From positions 372,001 to 436,000 of the forward strand of contig BCIG01000013.1 of the NCBI GenBank assembly GCA_001599915.1: a stretch of DNA of 64,000 bases. The letters run 5' to 3'. Source of the stretch: Symbiotaphrina buchneri. Lineage: Eukaryota > Ascomycota > Symbiotaphrinales > Symbiotaphrinaceae. Numbering within the stretch: the stretch's first letter is position 1; each line of letters starts with the position of its first letter. Below, piece by piece: positions 12,175-24,959 of the stretch. The notes under the pieces are model-generated. The model was not told where the DNA came from and made no database searches. It saw only the letters and a list, made by a program, of their open reading frames with translations. The translations under genes and the position numbers were made by a program.

Positions 12175-13083
12175 GTGGCATTTCTTAACTTTCTAGATCG
12201 CGCAGATATACATTGGATCAGGCGTTCAGGATACTTGGCACATCACTCATCAAGGTTGTTATTACCATCGCCGTTCGAAATTTCCTCCACAGAGAGGTCA
12301 GTGGCTTCTTGCGTACAAAATTCTCCACAGGCGCAGAATCCGGGTGACATTCAGGAAAAGGCTGCATTGAAGAAATCTCTTCGGATCCTATGCTTGGCAA
12401 TGAGGATCACCTCTACTACTGTAGCGTCTGGATTTTCAACAATTGCTGCGGGAGCCGGGAATGTCTGAATGGCTCGTGGCAGGTATTGAACGGAAGCTGC
12501 ATAGCGTGTATTCTCGGCGTTGACTTTGTTGAGCTTGGCCTGGTGGTGAAAAGCACATTTTTATCTCTGCATCCCGCATATCTTGCATGGGAACCTCGCG
12601 AGCGAGGATAGGTCTTTTGGCATGGCACCGAGAGGGGCGTTTTTTGTTGTGCTGCGTTTCCATCGGTACTGGGCTCCACAGGTTTTTGTGTACTATATTG
12701 CATGAGCCATAGAGGAAATGTGAGCAATTGGAATGAGTCTCCTGCGCCAGACGGCGGATGTTTACTTCTTTACGCAGCCAAGCGTGTGCTATCTTTTACA
12801 GGGACAGAAGCCTTCGACCAAAAATTACTTCTACAATTAGAGCCTAGGTGGTTTGAGAATCCATCGTTATGGAATGCCACCGTCATCTCTGGTGACTTAT
12901 GCCGCATACTGATTGGGCTCTCTGTCAATGTCTCGGAGATGATTTTTCAATCTGAAGAAGATGGTCTTGGAAAGATACTCTGCTTCTGATGACGGAGCAG
13001 AGTAGGCAGCAGATGTCCACCAGGTGATTAGGATTAGCTATTAAGGAAGACAGAAACAACTCCTTTTTACACTGTACACTTTT
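12175..13083. other. convergent intergenic region
   Basis: Nine hundred bases between the 3' ends of the nucleotidyltransferase and ERG1 genes. It should contain both 3' UTRs. Several short frames exist on both strands, none with recognisable protein character. No RNA gene seen. Confidence 0.5.
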
Positions 13084-14690
13084 TTAACTTCTCACCTCGG
13101 CGAGAATGTACGGGAAGATGACCGTACACGCTTTCCAGAACACCGCCAGACTCCTCGCGAATGCAATGGGCAGGCTGAAGAGCCCCGATGATGCCAACAA
13201 GATCCAAATAGAGTACAATGCAACCGCAAAGAAGTGATAAAACAGGACGAGAGGCTGCCGGATGATGCCTGCCAGCAGACCCGCGGGCCCATCAATGCAT
13301 TGTCCGCCCATTTTAAAGTAACGGAAACAACCCAATTGGAGGGCTTTTAATGAAGAATCTGCGAAAGTCGGCATTAGTAACAAACAAGGATTCCCAATAT
13401 GGCACGGACTCACCGTCAGCAGCGAATAAAGCGTACAGAGCTTGCGCGAGAATGTTTATGATGGAGGTTAAGTGCTTCCGTTGCCAATGGAAAACGGCCA
13501 TTTGTCTCAAGACAGCGTCAGTGTCTTCGAGAGCCGGCACTTTTTCCGGGCTGAGAAGCTCCGACACCAGTACAACATCATTGAACGCGACGGTCATACC
13601 CCCACCGGTCAGCGGATGTCGCATATTCAAAGCGTCGCCAAGGATGATCATCCCGCGTGTCTTGTTGGTAGTTGGAGGGAGGAAGGAATTGGGCATTGAG
13701 CGTAGAGCCCCCTTCTCCAAAGCGTGCTCGAAGGAAGGCCGTACCGATTTGGGCAACGCCGGCAGTACAACATTCTTCATGTGGCCTTTGATACCGCCAT
13801 TCTTGACCGACGCCGATGGAAGATTTTCCGGTATGTCCACTAAAGCGCGAGTCTCGTGCGTCCCTATCTGATATAGAAGAATTGGAGACCCATCTCCAAG
13901 CAGAACATGCCCATGCTGCGGCCGTGGGAGGTCGCAGTCTATAAGTTCCAAGCCCCAGAACTTGGAGCGCACGACTGGTTGACGCTTGATGTACTCCTTG
14001 CGGAACTTGGAAGCATAACCGTCGGCTATGACTGTGAGATGCCCGAAATACTACTGCCCGTTAGCCTCGCCAGTTGTTGTTCGCTGCCAGTCAACGCACG
14101 TAATCCTTCTCTCCTTTAGTGAGAGACTCAACGCCTAGTATCTGACCGGTCCAACCATTCTTGACCAAATCCGTGACTGTCGACTCTACCACCGTAACAT
14201 TTGGTGTCGCCACCGCGGCTTCCCTCAACCGCTGGATAAATCTGCCATGATGGAAGGACCTGCCTTCTGGCCTCTGGCGATCCGTTGTATCGGCGTTATG
14301 GGGATAAGGGATATGTACTCTTTCGTCATAATAGAAGATCTCGTAACCGCGGACCGGTATGGAGTCGATACCTTCGAGACATTCTGCATGTGGCATCAGT
14401 ATCCCAGTAGTCATCGTCCCTTCAAGCTCCAAGACCAACACACCGGCAATGCCAATCTTCTCCAAAGCAGTAACGCCACCAGGTTGTAAAAGTTCGCCCA
14501 CAATCCTGTCTGGCTGTTTCAAACTCTTCTCCAGCAGCACAACACTCCTGCCCTGTTTGCCCATGGCGACGGCGAGCGCGCATCCCACGACCCCGGCGCC
14601 GACAATAACCACGTCCGCCTCGTGATGAAGGCGCCGTCGCTCCCCTGACCGATCAGGATTATCCGCCATGGTAGCTGCAACGGTTGTCAT
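13084..14690 (-). CDS. ERG1: squalene monooxygenase (squalene epoxidase)
   Basis: Minus-strand exons 14690-14100, 14050-13414 and 13358-13084 give 500 residues. The enzyme oxidises squalene to 2,3-oxidosqualene with FAD, NADPH and O2 in the ER, the committed oxygen-dependent step of ergosterol synthesis and the target of allylamines. The FAD-binding Rossmann motif is VIVGAGVVG near residue 28. The family motif VIADGYASKFRK opens exon 2, and GDALNMRHPLTGGGM, the second FAD/substrate signature, follows. The last about 75 residues are hydrophobic, as in other fungal Erg1 proteins, and anchor it in the ER. Introns are 49 and 55 nt. A second Met at position 8 is an alternative start. All diagnostic motifs are intact. 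Confidence 0.96.
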
Positions 14691-15149
14691 CTGTACTGGA
14701 TGATGCCCGGCATTTGCAAAAAGAAGGAAATGCTAAGGTGAAAGGCAACAAAAAGAACGTGTTCCGCGCGACACCTGGGAGAGTGGAGACTTAGATGGAT
14801 CGATTGCGTGAGGGTGGTCCAAGAGGAGTGTCGCGGAGAAACACACCAACGCTTTCAAGTCCCGAACTTTTCCATTATTATTCTAAACCTCCGGAGGCTT
14901 AGGTCCCGTCGTTAGGCGGTTAACCCGTACGGTACCTTACCTCAGGTACAATACCGTACAAAGGCGTCAGGGGAAATTCTCACTAAGAAGCAGCTAAGAT
15001 AAAGCGCGATAAGACGCAGCTTGCAGTGAAACACTGGAGGGTCGTCAAATTGTAACTTTGCTGGCACAGCATTAATCAATTGCCCTTTGTCCTTCTCACC
15101 TGACCACACAGTCAATCAACCTGGACCAGCTACCGTATAGCTCTTCACA
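14691..15149. other. divergent promoter region of ERG1 and the Nudix gene
   Basis: 459 bp between divergent starts. GTACGGTA at 14927-14934 and TACCGTAC at 14952-14959 make an 8-nt inverted repeat that also contains CCTTACC. No clear sterol regulatory element could be assigned by eye. Confidence 0.5.
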
Positions 15150-15990
15150 ATGACCGAGAAGAAGACCATATCCGCATCTGGGGCGAAAATCCTTTCAAGG
15201 GAACCGCTGGTGAGTCTGTCGTCCGTCATTCATCGAGTCGACGTTTCGATAGCCAGCGCAGCTGCTGATGCTATCCGATGTAGAAGAATGAGGAGGCAAA
15301 GTGGGCCAGGCTCGTACTGTAGGTGTTCCAATGTCCCACGAGCTCAAGTCCAGACAACTCACCATGTCAGGACGACCTACACCGATCCGAATGGCGTAAA
15401 GCGAGACTGGGAGTCTGGAGAGCGGCGGACACGGCCTGCCACTTCCGACATTGACGGTGTCGGCATAATAACCATCCTCGAGAAGCCGACTGGCCCAGAG
15501 CTGCTCCTACAGAAACAGTTCCGGCCGCCCATTGAGAATATCTGCATCGAGGTGCCCGCTGGACTGATTGACGAGGGCGAAACTCCGGAACAGGCTGCCG
15601 TGCGCGAATTACGGGAAGAGACTGGCTACGTGGGGGAGGTCAAGCAGGGTGGTGGTGGGGTGAGCCCAGTCATGTTCAATGGTAAGCGCCGTTTGGCCGG
15701 GTCTCTTCTTTTCCCTTGCCTGCCAATCTTGCTCATGACTTGGCCTTCTAGATCCAGGCTTTTGTAATACCAACCTCAACATGGTTCATGTGACGGTGGA
15801 CATGTCCCGCCCAGAAAATCAAGACCTAAAGCCCGAGCTGGAGGATAATGAGTTCATCGAGGTCTTTTCTGTGCCATTGAAAGATTTATACAAGGAATGC
15901 CGACAATTAGAAGCGGCAGGGTACGCCATCGATGCCCGTGTAGGTACGCTGGCGATGGGATTGGAGATGGCCAAGGAATGGAGGCTATGA
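15150..15990 (+). CDS. YSA1: ADP-ribose/ADP-sugar pyrophosphatase, Nudix family
   Basis: Exons 15150-15209, 15284-15318, 15371-15681 and 15752-15990 give 214 residues. Ysa1-type enzymes cleave ADP-ribose to AMP and ribose 5-phosphate, clearing a toxic NAD breakdown product. The Nudix box fits exactly at residues 96-118: GLIDEGE, seven residues, then RELREETGY. The upstream strand IDGVGIITIL and the substrate loop QKQFRPPIE are also family features. Exon 2 is only 35 nt. The intron after the Nudix box shares its position style with other fungal members (FNDPGFCNTN across the joint). An insertion QGGGG lies just after the box. Start ATG has no upstream in-frame alternative. Confidence 0.93.
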
Positions 15991-16393
15991 GCGGCAAGAT
16001 GCTAAGATTTTGGGCGACGACTGCCACATGAGCTACAGGCGGGGGTTGCGGGGCGCTCAGCAACCCGGAGCATTTGGTAAAGGCAACACGCGAAGGGGAT
16101 GGATAAGTGCGGTCCAGGACCCAGAGCAGCTCTTCCCGCGGAGATTCTCCTATGCAATCGAACACCGGCATATGACATTCTCATGTCCTCATAGACAGGT
16201 ATAATACCCCATGCTCCTTCCCGTGCATGTCCAGGTCTATGATACAAACAGCGCGTCCTAACGCCCATGCCAACATCATTCGGCCGTTCCCGAGCCAAAC
16301 TGGGAAGTCGCCTAGCTCTGTGCGAAGATCATCAACCATAGAAACCCTGAAATGCATGACCGATATACGCCAGGCCTCCGCCAGACCGGAAGG
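15991..16393. other. convergent intergenic region
   Basis: 403 bp between the stops of the Nudix and PSY2 genes; contains their 3' flanks. Nothing else is seen. Confidence 0.6.
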
Positions 16394-19300
16394 CTAACCA
16401 TCATTATGCGCCGAGGTATTCCCTCCGCTTTTAAGGGCCAGAGATATCGCAATCTTCTTGCCGCTGTTGGCATCCTTGCCATGATTGAAACTTTGCTTTC
16501 GCCGTAGGACGGTGCTATGTGTACTTCCCACACTGCTGGTCGAACTTCTCCTCTTTGTCTGGGAGGACAGCTTGCCCAATTCGTCGTCCTCGTCCTCTTC
16601 TCGTCTTCGTTTCTCCGAGAGACGTTCGGGCGGTGTCTTTGAGGTTACGTCTGCTCCCTTAGGAGACGCATCCTGATCTTCCGCCTTCGCCGGCTCCGAT
16701 GCCGCAGCCGTTGTGCTGTCGGCCTCAGATGTATCGTCCTGGGTATCCATAGCTTCCTCATCCTCGTCAGGGTAGTCGACCAAAGGTTTTGCTACTGGTG
16801 TCTCCCCATTTGATGGCCTCCTGGGCTGTGCATTAAGCTTTTGCATGGGCAGAGTCTCATCCTCGTCGTCTGATGTATTGAAATACTCCTCCTCCGCAGC
16901 ATCCATCTCCTTCACGCCTTGCCAACGTCGGTAGCCGTTGACACGTGTCCTGAATTCATGTCAGCACCGTCGTCTATAGTAGTTGCAGCCGTCTTACTTA
17001 GCGTCCTCATCACCCTCCTGCGTAGCCATTGACGACTCCAAATCACCATTATAACCCTGCATTTGATCGTACCTAAGAAGGAGGGTCTGGAACGTGTCCA
17101 CGTAAGTTATATCCTTGAGTTTATCCCTGTAATTCTCAACAATATGGACAATGACTGGTTTCACGTTTTCCTATTTAAAATGAGTGGGACAGTTTCTTGT
17201 AAAGTGCACGCTGGTCCTGAACCTACCCGCTTGATAAATTCAAACAGTTCCAAACATGCTGAATTCAACAGATTGTCTCGGGGCATGGTCTCGTAGACGA
17301 TATTGAGAATTGGCTGAAAAAGGTGCTGCTGCATGATATGACGGATATAAAACTCGTCTTGTAGTCCTATGCAACTGCGGAAGAATTTTAGGGCAGCTTA
17401 TGCGGTCAGTAGCATATACCGCGTTGGGGGAAGTTGAGACATACTGAGCTTCAAATGCTTTTCTGGGCATGATAGAAGCTGAGCTATGCGTGATGCTAGA
17501 CCCTCAGACAATATCAAGTACTTGCTGCGAAACATGTGGGTGCGGAGGAAAAAGCATAATATTTCCACCAAGTGTGAGAATAATGAAACTTCGTGAACGG
17601 TCAGATTATTCACTAAAGAGTCAGTCACTGTCATTGGCCATTCTGGAGTGACCAGCTTACTTGACGGACGGGCTTCCAAATCTTTGAGAGGTTTAAAAAG
17701 CTTCTTCGCTGATTCCTCATAGAAGTTCTGGATGAACTGCTCCGTCTGTGGGCTAGCTGATGCAGCAATGCCCCGATTCTTAGCCAGAAAATCGCCGCCG
17801 CCTCTTGCTAGGCCCTCCGCGGCTATATTCGAGTTAGGGTCCAGCAGCACTTTGATGGCGTCCGCGATCTGAGCCTTGACACCGAGGTCCACTTCAACAA
17901 GGAGCAGCTCGATAAGCGTATCCGTCAGAGGCGTCTCTTTGTCGTGAATGGATTTGAATATCAACGCCCGCATCATCTGTGCATCGTGATCTATCATCGC
18001 TACCAGCACATCAGTACCAGCTATTCGGACAGAGGCTTCTTCGTGTCGCAGAGCGAAGCTGATCACATTGAACAGACCGCCAGTTATGAAATTCTGATAT
18101 AACTGGCTCCGTGCGGGAGCCTGGAGATTCTTCGCAATCGCACAGCACTGTTGAATGAAGTAGACCGCATTCTTCTTCCGCTGAGCATCCGGTTCCTGAG
18201 GTCGGAAGATACTGAATAATTCGCGCAAGAACGACGCGTTAGCTTGCAAGTGTTGCACTATGTCCACTTGATTGAAGAAAATAAGAGAGTTGAGGACGGA
18301 GAACGTCGGGTCGTCGAGAATGCGGGCAAGTACCACATCTTTCAGGTACTGAAGCCGGTATGTTTGGTGAATTTTCCGCTTGATGGCCGGGTCTTCTATA
18401 GGGACGACCTCCTTGAACTTTGACTCGTCGGACAAGTAATGCCGATGATTTGCTTTGTGGCTCGGAAAATCGGGATCATCTAAGGTCCGGTCAGCAATCG
18501 GTTGAAGTATTGCCAAAGTCGCATTATGCATACACTCCAATGCGCCAACAACCCCAAGAATCACGTCGTCCGTCACCGCATATTCTATGATGCTTGTATC
18601 ATTGAGCAAAATCAGGGTTTTCATGATGTTGCAGAGCCTGTGAAGGTCTGCAAGGTCCTCCAGGTCTTCTGCTATCGACACAAGGGGAATCAGTTTATTG
18701 ATATAGTTTTCACCCATGATGAATTTTGTGAGCGCTTCTCTCCCCGGTTGCGAGGAACTGGCCGCTCGCATCATCTGCTCTATCTCCGGTAGATTACTGA
18801 GTTCCGGGTGTGGTAGCATAATCGGCTGCGGAAAGGGTTCAATGTCGTCCGAGAGGACGTCATCTACAACAGGAATCTCAGTATCAGTCATAGTTCGAGT
18901 CTGGTGGGTTTGGTGTGCGTCGGTCTTGTTGACGCGAAGCTGAAAGTGAGCGTACCTGGTGGAGCTAGTGCCATAAGTTGGGCTTGAACCTGACTCACGA
19001 ATTCCCTGCAAGAGGTTAATGCACTTGCACGACGCACAGTGAATGCATAGGCGGTGTATCTACCAGATAGTCGCACAGCCCTCGGCTTCTTGAAAGCTCA
19101 AAGCCATGTCTGTGCCATTGGACTCCGTCCACACAATCAAGGTATCTGTTGCCACGGTGAATCCTGTGCCTCGAGAGTCTTGGAACGCTAAGTACCTTGC
19201 TGTTTCTGGTATCCATCTTCTCTTGATATCTTTGTCTCCAGGAGCATCCGTTCCGGTTGGTCTTCCGACTCAACGTTGATACGTGGTTCATCCTATTGCG

Positions 19301-19527
19301 AGAGTGTCAAGTAAGCATGGTTCTGACTGCCATTGCTCCAACGACGCCGCCACCCAATGTCCCTTCCTACAACGCCTGAGGCCGCCATTCTTAACCAAAG
19401 GGCCACTGACATTGATAATTTGACCTGTGCAGAACCCCGTCCCTCGGTCAAACCAATCATTGTTCTTGAGTTCATAGACCTTGACCCGTTTTCGCTCGTT
19501 GGGTGCCGGCACCGCCAGCGCCATCAT
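16394..19527 (-). CDS. PSY2: protein phosphatase 4 regulatory subunit 3
   Basis: Nine minus-strand exons (19527-19411, 19292-19196, 19145-19064, 19005-18956, 18863-17661, 17612-17445, 17396-17227, 17170-16998, 16949-16394) give 871 residues. Psy2/SMEK directs PP4 to substrates such as phospho-H2A and Rad53 after DNA damage. An N-terminal RanBD/EVH1-like domain ([35 protein letters not shown]) covers about 1-110. The SMK-1 domain follows, with [26 protein letters not shown] and [19 protein letters not shown]. Then come a conserved [17 protein letters not shown] and an acidic, basic-patch C-terminus ([16 protein letters not shown]) that looks like a nuclear signal. Every exon joint keeps frame and matches family sequence. 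Four of the eight introns are exactly 48 nt. Confidence 0.96.
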
Positions 19528-20436
19528 CAACAGGGTGTGCTTAGCACTGGGGTCGGATCAGGACAGAGTCATCAGAAAGCATGAGCTTCAAGCTCTCGGT
19601 GAATAAGAGGTCGATGATGATCGTCAGGCTGTGGCCGACGGGGCCGATGGATTCTCGTCTAGAGGCCGCGCACGTGGGGGAAGTCTTTGCGCCGACAAAC
19701 AAGCTACAGAACTCGAAGAAAGGTCGTAATGGGAGGAAGAATGTCGCGGATGAGGACAGAGCAGCAACGCACTGTTGGAAAAAAATAACCTGGATGGAAT
19801 GGCGATGGCGATGATGCGTGTCGAATGCGGCGAGGCGGGATGGGGGTGTGATGTGCCTTGGATCGCGTTTCTCTGCACGATGATGATTTGCCGACAGTGG
19901 CCCGGAGGCGGCTCAGGGGACTTGACCGCACATTATTATTAACTGGGTGAGTGCCGCTAGTGCGCTCGGTCCACACAGATCCCTTTCACAGTGGTACAAA
20001 GTACATAATAATCCTCCAAGGATATCATGCCGCGCTGTGCACACATAGGTAGATAATCATGGTCAAGCAGGAATTCATCCATGAGCAGTCATCGGTATCG
20101 ATCTCTGTTCGCATTACCCATCAACTTCGTACACTGCGCATTGCATAAGAATATTAAGGCAAGAAGTGTACCAGATTACGTGCAAACATTGATACCTCGG
20201 CCATGCTATATCATCAGCTACCCGACCATCAAGATCCTCACGTCGCGAAGTTATAGATCCATCATCCTTTGCGCTGAAGAGACTGGTACTCGTATAAGGT
20301 AGGTACCATACTGTCGTGTCTTGAAAGGCCTGAGAGTGAATGCATACCTTATGCCTAAAGCGGGCCAGGTCTCTTTGTGCTTAATTTAAGCTTGTTCAAG
20401 AGACAGGGTGATTGTGCTGATTTAAACAACATGGCT

Positions 20437-20504
20437 CCTGCTGGACATGAACTATCCTTAAACTCAAAAAAACGAAAAGCCATGGATGATAGCTGTCCAG
20501 CAGG
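20437..20504. repeat. imperfect hairpin, 11-nt perfect arms
   Basis: CCTGCTGGACA at 20437-20447 is the exact reverse complement of 20494-20504. Pairing continues imperfectly inward through CTATCC/GGATGATAG. The loop is A-rich. It could be a small foldback element remnant or a structured 5' leader; no coding potential. Confidence 0.5.
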
Positions 20505-20870
20505 TACCTTGGTGGCATGAGATGCTGAAACCCTGAATAAAATTTCCGTGGCCGTCAAGTTTCCTATGTGAAACCCGGGCGAATAATCCACGATGGTTCG
20601 CAAACTTACCTTACCTACCTGGTGGACAAGATACGCCACTCTGTAGAACGTACCTGTCACCACCGGAGTCACTTATCGAGTCCGGGGATCCTTGTGCGCC
20701 GTAATTGGGCCACTGAACAAGCTTATTTGGCCTTCTTATTACTCGATGATTGAATCAACGAATGAAGCTTCTACTTGTTCAATAACAACTATCCCTATTC
20801 TTATCTGGACATCCTACCTTGCCTTATCATATTGATTACTGTATGTGTGCTTATCCATACCTAAAGTACG

Positions 20871-20890
20871 TTACCTTACCTTACCTTACC
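20871..20890. repeat. TTACC tandem repeat, four copies
   Basis: Four consecutive TTACC units. It belongs to the wider TACC/GGTA motif family found in the intergenic DNA of this window and lies about 440 bp upstream of the SLC35F-type gene. Confidence 0.7.
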
Positions 20891-21326
20891 CTCCTGCCTT
20901 ATCCATATTAATGATCGACCCGAGAGTAGTGCGCCCGGTGGGGCGCTGCCAAGCCACCAGAAGCTGGCCAGAAGGATTCCTTATGAGTGGTGGTAAAAAG
21001 TACGAGGTGGTGGCCAGAAAAGGTCGAAAGAAAGAGCTTGGAAAAGTACCCGATTCGGAAGTGTACTCCGTACAACTAGTAGCTCCCGCAAGAAAATAAA
21101 ATCTCCCCCGCAGTCGTCCTCTTTTTCTTCTCTGCTGTTCTTCCTACCCAACAATCCACATAAACTCCACGGTGAGCGACTTCTCGGAGTTTTGCGCTCA
21201 CTCTTCAACTTCAAAGCTCCGGTTCAACCAACAAATATCTCTTGTCCTTGTCTCTCTGTCCAAGAATCGGCTGGACCTATAAACAGAGCTCACTGGTGCC
21301 CCGCATTTCTACGCTGAAGGAGAACC

Positions 21327-22698
21327 ATGGCTTACAACCCCGCCATCACCGCAGCGTCTGATCCCGTCGCCATTGATGAGTCCATCAAACCGAAGGGCGA
21401 TTATGCTGCTTCCAATGAAGTTGGCGCTGCTGCCGCACCATCTGGTCATGCGGTCCCCGAACTTATTGGCATGCATGCGGGAGACGATCTGCGAGGCGCC
21501 TCGGTGACGGACCCGGCCCTCCAGGAGAAGGCCAAGGGCTTCTTTAGTTACTTTAGAACCAAAGAATTCTACGTAATCTTGATTCTAGGGTCAGTAACCC
21601 CTGCGATCCTGGAGCACCGAAGGTTCGGTTGACGATAGTGGATACAGGCAGGTCCTTGCGCTTTGCAATACGTCCACGAGTACTTTCTCAAGCTTGCTGG
21701 CGCAGATTGGAACGTCAATTCCAGCCTTCCAGACCTGGTTCAACTACGTACTTCTGAATCTAGTCTACACGAGCTATACTATCTATCGGTATGGCTTTAA
21801 AGGCTGGGGGAGAGTCCTCCTTAAGGACGGCTGGAAATGTACGCCCTATTTATCATCCTTTCCCCGTTTGGTTATCCCCGGTTCTCATCACTGACCATGC
21901 CACTACGCAGACTTCCTTCTTTCCTTCATGGATGTCGAGGGCAACTATTTCGTCGTGCTCGCTTACCGTTATACCACGATCCTCAGCGCACAGCTTATCA
22001 ACTTCTGGGCTATCGTCGTGGTAGTGATCATCTCCTTCCTTTTCCTCCACGTCCGCTATCATTGGACGCAGGTTGCGGGCATCCTCGTCTGCTGCGGCGG
22101 CATGGGCATCCTTTTGGCTTCCGACCATATCACCGGTTCTAATGGTGGCTACGCCCCCGATCAGCTCAAGGGTGATCTCTTCGCTCTCTTGGCTGCCAGC
22201 TTCTATGGGCTGAGCAACTGCACCGAAGAGTTCCTTGTCAGCAAGCGACCCCTGTACGAGGTGGTGGGTCAGCTGGGCTTCTGGGGCATGATCATCAATG
22301 GAGTGCAAGCGGGCATCTTCGACCGGACCAGCTTCCAGGAAGCCACCTGGAACGGCAAGGTTGCTGGGTACATTATTGGCTACACGCTGTGCCTGTTCAT
22401 CTTCTACTCGCTTGCACCGATCATGTTCCGGCTCTCCTCGGCCGCCTTCTTCAACATCTCTCTTCTGACCGGTAACTTCTGGGGTGTCGTCATTGGCCTC
22501 AAGGTGTTCGGTTACCACATTCATTATTTGTACCCCATAGCATTTGTCTGCATCATGTTGGGCTTGGCCGTCTATTTCCTCATGGAAGGAGGGCTGGGCG
22601 AAGCCGTGAAGCCATGGCTCGGAGAATCACAGGAACGTGGGGTCAGCGGGATTGGCACAGCGAAGAGAGCACAGGAGGTAGGCTCCACGATCGTTTGA
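21327..22698 (+). CDS. SLC35F1/F2-type solute carrier (DUF914, drug/metabolite transporter fold)
   Basis: Exons 21327-21589, 21648-21838 and 21911-22698 give 413 residues. About ten hydrophobic helices follow a polar N-terminal tail of some 80 residues. The signature segment FMDVEGNYFVVLAYRYTT at the start of exon 3 and the repeat-like TILSAQLINFWAI are typical of the SLC35F1/F2 group. Members are EamA-fold carriers of the secretory pathway or plasma membrane; the substrate of the fungal forms is not established, and the human F2 import of a drug is not evidence for it here. The C-terminus is short and cytosolic. Introns are 58 and 72 nt. Frame and family sequence match across both joints. 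Confidence 0.9.
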
Positions 22699-23036
22699 GT
22701 AGAGAGACTAGCTGGCAAGAGATGGGGCGGTGGGTGATTTCAGGAGAAGTTTTTCGAGCGGATATAAGTCCAGGCGACGACGACGACCACTCGCTATGCG
22801 CAGCACTTCCTTGTGGGATTTACAGAGAACGGATTGATTGTTTGCAAAGCTGGATAATGATATATAGACATAGGCAGATGTTCCTTCCAAGTACAAACGC
22901 AACCACCGACCGTTGTTTATAATAAGAGGCTTCATATACATCAAAACACCTTCATTGTCCTAAACGCCTTGCTCTTAAAAGTCCAGCATTGTCATGATCG
23001 TGTCGTGTAATGTAAGAACACAAGAAAAGAGATCAA
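22699..23036. other. convergent intergenic region
   Basis: 338 bp holding the 3' flanks of the SLC35F-type and MFS genes. Nothing else is seen. Confidence 0.6.
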
Positions 23037-24959
23037 TCAGATTCTTCCAACCTCCTCGTCCACCGCAGACACCATGGGCTCCGATGTACCGCCGATGGGA
23101 GCTTCTATGTAAACTGTAGGCACTCGCGTTAGAAGAGTCAAGTTCGATTGCAAGCTGGGAGGGATCTAACCATGTGGCTTGAGGAAAAAGGTGAAGCTGA
23201 AGGCGAATCCAAACGTGACTGCCAGGCACACAAACACAGCCTGAGAGAATTTACCGACGGTGAAGCTGTAGATCAGATTGAAAATAGTGGGTGCCACGAC
23301 CCTCGCAAGGGCATGTAGGAGGCCCATGGCACCCAGTAATTGCCCGGTCTCCTGGGACGGGATATGCTTCGTCAAGGTGGATTGCAGCGTCGGAGAACCA
23401 ATCCCGCCAAAAGAGGCTAGCACTCCTGACAAGATGAACAGCTTGGGGGACCGAGCCAGGCAGTAGCCTATCAATCCTAGCATGTCAAAAAAGACGGCAA
23501 TGCGGATCAATGACAGATCTAACATATCCGCCCCAGCATTGGTTGTCGGCTGCCGTGAGTGTGGGCCTCGGACAAGCCTGGTGATGATGGGAAGCAGAAC
23601 CACAAGAACCAGGACCCGTGAAGTGTTGGCAATAGACACGAATATGCTCGTCTCAAAGTTCCCCCAGCCGAACATGTACTCGGCATATATCACTACCACT
23701 GTGGCCGCTCCCATGGCCACCCCAAACATAGTAGTGTCCACGGCGGCCAAGACAAGCAAGTTGCGGCGGACGGCCACACTGGACCCTTCCCCTGTCGGTC
23801 GCAGGATTTTTAATGGCGCGAAGAGATTGGCAACCTTGATGCTCTCGACAAGTGATGGCTCGCGACCACCAAGCGCCTGTTTCTCTAGCCGATGCCGCTC
23901 CTGAGCTTCAAGTTGTCTCTTCTTAGAGAGAGACTCAGGAATCACGAGCAACACGAAAATAGCGAAGATCAGGTGGCCCGCTACAGCAATATAGAATATG
24001 CTGAGAAGTTGGCCTGTTGCTTTGACAATATAGCCCGCCGCTATTGGGCCCAGAGCAATACCAGTAAACAGACAGCCGTGAAAGTAACCGAATACTACGG
24101 CTCTCTTGGCTGGCGGCGAGCAGTCGGTTGCGTAGGAATGGGCCAATGCCATGCCTCCAGTGAAAGAACCACAAAGACCATCCGCCATGAAACCCAAAAG
24201 TATCCAGTAAACCGAGATCTGGTCGGGAAACGTCGCGGCTAGGATTGTGATGACTTCGCCAATAAGCATGCCAACAGTCGAGCATGCCAAGATCTTTGTC
24301 CGTCCATATCGGTCAGACAACTTTCCGAGCCTAGGCGCACTGAAAGCGGATAGGAGGCCCCCAAGCAAGTGTCCGTAGAGCGTAAACCTTGATACCATGG
24401 CTTGTACCTCCGCATTCTCCTGGCACTGCAAATTGTCCGCCCCAAGGATGACGGGAAGGAAGGTAAAACCAGGTTCGCTGGTTGAACGATCAGAAAGGTA
24501 CTGGCGACAGATGAGCGCAAGTATTAGGTTGATCTTTGGAACCAAGCAGCCTCCAAAGGCGAGGGAGAAGAGGGAGAAAGGAGGCAGTAACCAGTACACC
24601 TGTGTTCAATTTGCTGCGTCAGTTACAAGGGTTTGACAACAGGACGGCCGGAAACTACAGACCGATGGCTTCTTATACCATGGCAGACCCTCGAAGTCAT
24701 CTACACCTGGCCAGGCGGAAGCAACACTGGACCGATGACCCGGCGGACCGCCAGGAGCAGAGGCAGAACCGGTATTGAAATCGCCTAGTAAAGGGGTGTC
24801 TTCTCCCACAGATGAGTCCTGCTTATCTCCTACAGTAGATGGTGCGGACTTTCCATCCCCAGTTGCCGTGGACTGTGAACGCTGGTCCACATAAGGGCGT
24901 GATCGTATACGCGCATCGATACTAGCATCGTCGGCGAGGAGAGATTCGTTCTCATTCAT
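23037..24959 (-). CDS. MFS transporter (tetracycline-resistance/HCP1-like)
   Basis: Minus-strand exons 24959-24663, 24599-23171 and 23113-23037 give 600 residues with twelve predicted helices. The N-terminal about 95 residues are polar, with an acidic dileucine-like start (NENESLLADD) and EDTPLLG, signals often seen in vacuole- or endosome-directed transporters. MFS motif A appears as GKLSDRYGRTK. The family resembles the hippocampus-abundant/HCP1 and TetA group; substrate unknown. I add a last exon: a stop directly after KPHG at 23166-23168 would end the protein, but GTTAGA at that point, a CTAAC branch site and TACAG acceptor lead to a 77-nt exon in frame that ends in an acidic tail (VDEEVGRI). 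Confidence 0.85.

Larger units (their letters stand above)
19528..21326. other. divergent intergenic region
   Basis: 1.8 kb between the PSY2 start and the SLC35F-type start. It contains an imperfect hairpin at 20437-20504 with 11-nt perfect arms (CCTGCTGGACA and its complement) and a TTACC tandem repeat of four units at 20871-20890. GGTAGGTACC motifs occur near 20299. No convincing gene. Confidence 0.5.

Noticed and set aside
21853-22524. 223-codon open frame opposite the SLC35F-type gene
   Set aside because: Antisense shadow of a conserved exon; its Glu/Asp-rich sequence is the mirror of hydrophobic codons and has no family likeness.
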